From NCBI GenBank assembly GCA_003158895.1, contig PMLO01000134.1:10376-15987 (forward strand): a stretch of 5,612 nt of DNA, written 5' to 3'. This DNA is from Propionibacteriaceae bacterium. GTDB taxonomy: Bacteria > Actinomycetota > Actinomycetes > Propionibacteriales > Propionibacteriaceae. Positions 4,389-5,612 of this stretch are shown here, one piece after another (position 1 is the stretch's first letter; each line of letters begins with the position of its first letter). Both the position numbers and the translations under genes were made by a program. The notes under the pieces are model-generated. The model was not told the DNA's origin. It saw only the letters and a program-made list of their open reading frames with translations, and did not search any database.

Positions 4389-5612
4389 TCATCGTGACGC
4401 CTGGATCAATGCCTTGGCGATGGGTCCGGCAAGCGCCCCACCCGCGATGTCCGTACGGGCGACGTTCGCATCCTCGATGAACACCGCGATCGCGATGTCG
4501 GGGTTCTTGGCGAACGACACGAACCACGCGTACGGGTTCTTCGTGAGGTCCGTCTGCGCCGTACCGGTCTTGCCGCCCACGACGACACCGGACACCTGCG
4601 CCGCCGTACCGGTCCCCTTCTGGACGACGTTGACCATCATCTGCTGCAGCGCCTGGGCGGACCCGGACGAGAGGGCCTGCTTGTCGTCGGGGCCATGCCG
4701 GTACAGGACCTTCAGGTCGGCGCTGCGGATCTCGCTGACGAGGTACGGGGTCTTCAGGACGCCGTCGTTGCAGATCGCCGAGACGACCATCGCCATCTGC
4801 AGGGGGCTCGCCGCGACGTCGTACTGCCCGATCGAGCTCAGCATGGTCTGGGCGGCGTCGAGCTTGGTCGGGAACTGGCTCTTCGCGGCGTTGACGTCGG
4901 TCATCGGCGTCGTGTTGAAGCCGAACTTCTCCGCCTGCGCCTGGATCTTGGCCGCTCCCAGCTGGGCCCCGAGGTTCGCGAACGCGGTGTTGCACGAGAG
5001 CTGCAGCGCCCGGTCCATCGTCTGCTGGGTGTTGCCGCACGCGGACCCCTCATTGCCCAGGACGCTCGTGGAGTTCGGAAGCGTGAGCTGGCTAGGGGTG
5101 TTGATCAGCGTGTCCGCGGCCATCCCGTTCTCGAGCGCGGTAGCAGCCGTGACGAGCTTGAACGTCGAGCCCGGCGGGTAGATCTCGCGGGTCCCCCGGT
5201 CCGACAAGGGCTTCGTCGGATCGGCGTTGAGCGCCGTCCAGGCGGCCCTCGCCGCCGTCAGGTCGTGCGTCGCGAGCGTGTTCGGGTCGTACGTGGGCGT
5301 GGACACCATCGCGAGGATCGCGCCGGTCTTGGGGTCGAGCGCCACGACGGCGCCCTTCTTGCCCGCGAGCTGCTGCGCGGCCACCTGCTGCAGCTTCGGA
5401 TTGATCGTGGTCTGGATCGTCGCACCGACGGGCGTCGCGCCGGTGAACATGTCGACGAGCCGGTCGAGCGTCTGGCTCGATGCCGTACCGGCCAGCTCGG
5501 TCGAGTACTTCGACTCGAGCCCCGAGCGCCCGAAGTCGTACGCGTACCAGCCGGTCACCGTCGCGTACAGGCTGCCTTGTGGGTACGAGCGCTGGTACTG
5601 GAAGCGGTCCTT
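4389..5612 (-). CDS. pbpA: Penicillin-binding protein A (class B transpeptidase), 5' end cut by window edge
   Basis: Some 407 C-terminal residues are visible and the frame is open to the window edge, so the N-terminal membrane anchor and part of the dimerisation domain are missing. The GTG at 5558 is an internal Val codon, because in-frame family sequence continues upstream (QRSYPQGSLYATVTGWYAYD, the usual YP-G-LY-VTG segment). The transpeptidase domain carries all three active-site motifs: STFK with the acylated Ser (5168-5157), SCN in LQLSCNTAF (about 4997-4989), and KTG in VGGKTGTAQ (about 4571-4563). Supporting segments are GAVVALDPKTGAILAMVSTPTYDPN and SSIGQYDVAASPLQMAMV. The enzyme cross-links peptidoglycan outside the membrane; in M. 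tuberculosis PbpA is needed for septation and is a PknB substrate. The stop is 121 nt before pknB. rodA and pstP normally lie just upstream, beyond the window. Confidence 0.96.
   Translation of the reverse strand, partial: KDRFQYQRSYPQGSLYATVTGWYAYDFGRSGLESKYSTELAGTASSQTLDRLVDMFTGATPVGATIQTTINPKLQQVAAQQLAGKKGAVVALDPKTGAILAMVSTPTYDPNTLATHDLTAARAAWTALNADPTKPLSDRGTREIYPPGSTFKLVTAATALENGMAADTLINTPSQLTLPNSTSVLGNEGSACGNTQQTMDRALQLSCNTAFANLGAQLGAAKIQAQAEKFGFNTTPMTDVNAAKSQFPTKLDAAQTMLSSIGQYDVAASPLQMAMVVSAICNDGVLKTPYLVSEIRSADLKVLYRHGPDDKQALSSGSAQALQQMMVNVVQKGTGTAAQVSGVVVGGKTGTAQTDLTKNPYAWFVSFAKNPDIAIAVFIEDANVARTDIAGGALAGPIAKALIQASR

Noticed and set aside
1..5612. Mobile element, CRISPR, toxin-antitoxin, phage defence or biosynthetic gene cluster.
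   Set aside because: No transposase, repeat-spacer array, RNA gene or defence protein motif is visible; the genes are the conserved actinobacterial division and wall-signalling block plus one DUF1877 gene.

Overview
This is a GC-rich window (roughly two thirds G+C by eye) carrying the conserved cell-envelope and cell-division signalling locus of Actinomycetota: a partial pbpA, pknB, trpG, a DUF881 gene and crgA. Gene order and protein sequences fit the Propionibacteriales/Nocardioidaceae best, but that lineage call is tentative.

Layout from left to right. At 1-434 (minus) lies most of a DUF1877 (YfbM-like) gene whose 3' end is off the window; it starts 5 nt after the crgA stop. crgA is at 440-745 (minus). 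A 95-nt divergent intergenic region separates it from a DUF881 membrane-protein gene (841-1611, plus). A 160-nt gap between the convergent DUF881 and trpG genes contains a striking 90-bp near-perfect palindrome (1642-1731). trpG is at 1772-2404 (minus). The receptor Ser/Thr kinase gene pknB (2459-4267, minus) is followed by trpG after 54 nt. A 121-nt spacer with a hairpin and a 12-bp palindrome separates pknB from the upstream pbpA (4389-5612, minus), which is open at its 5' end.

How the genes work together: PbpA is a class B penicillin-binding transpeptidase for septal/lateral peptidoglycan. PknB is a transmembrane kinase that senses muropeptides/lipid II through PASTA domains and phosphorylates wall-synthesis and division proteins. 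CrgA is a small two-helix divisome membrane protein known to bind FtsZ, FtsQ, FtsI and other partners in mycobacteria. TrpG is a glutamine amidotransferase subunit that rides in the same block. DUF881 and DUF1877 proteins have no assigned function.

Novelty: the coding content is ordinary conserved core genome. I do not see a new multi-gene system. The points worth a second look are the long AT-richer palindrome between DUF881 and trpG, the DUF1877 gene coupled to crgA, the absence of the class E sortase genes that occupy the DUF881-trpG interval in Streptomyces, the structured pbpA-pknB spacer, and an approximately three-fold excess of the tetranucleotide GTAC.
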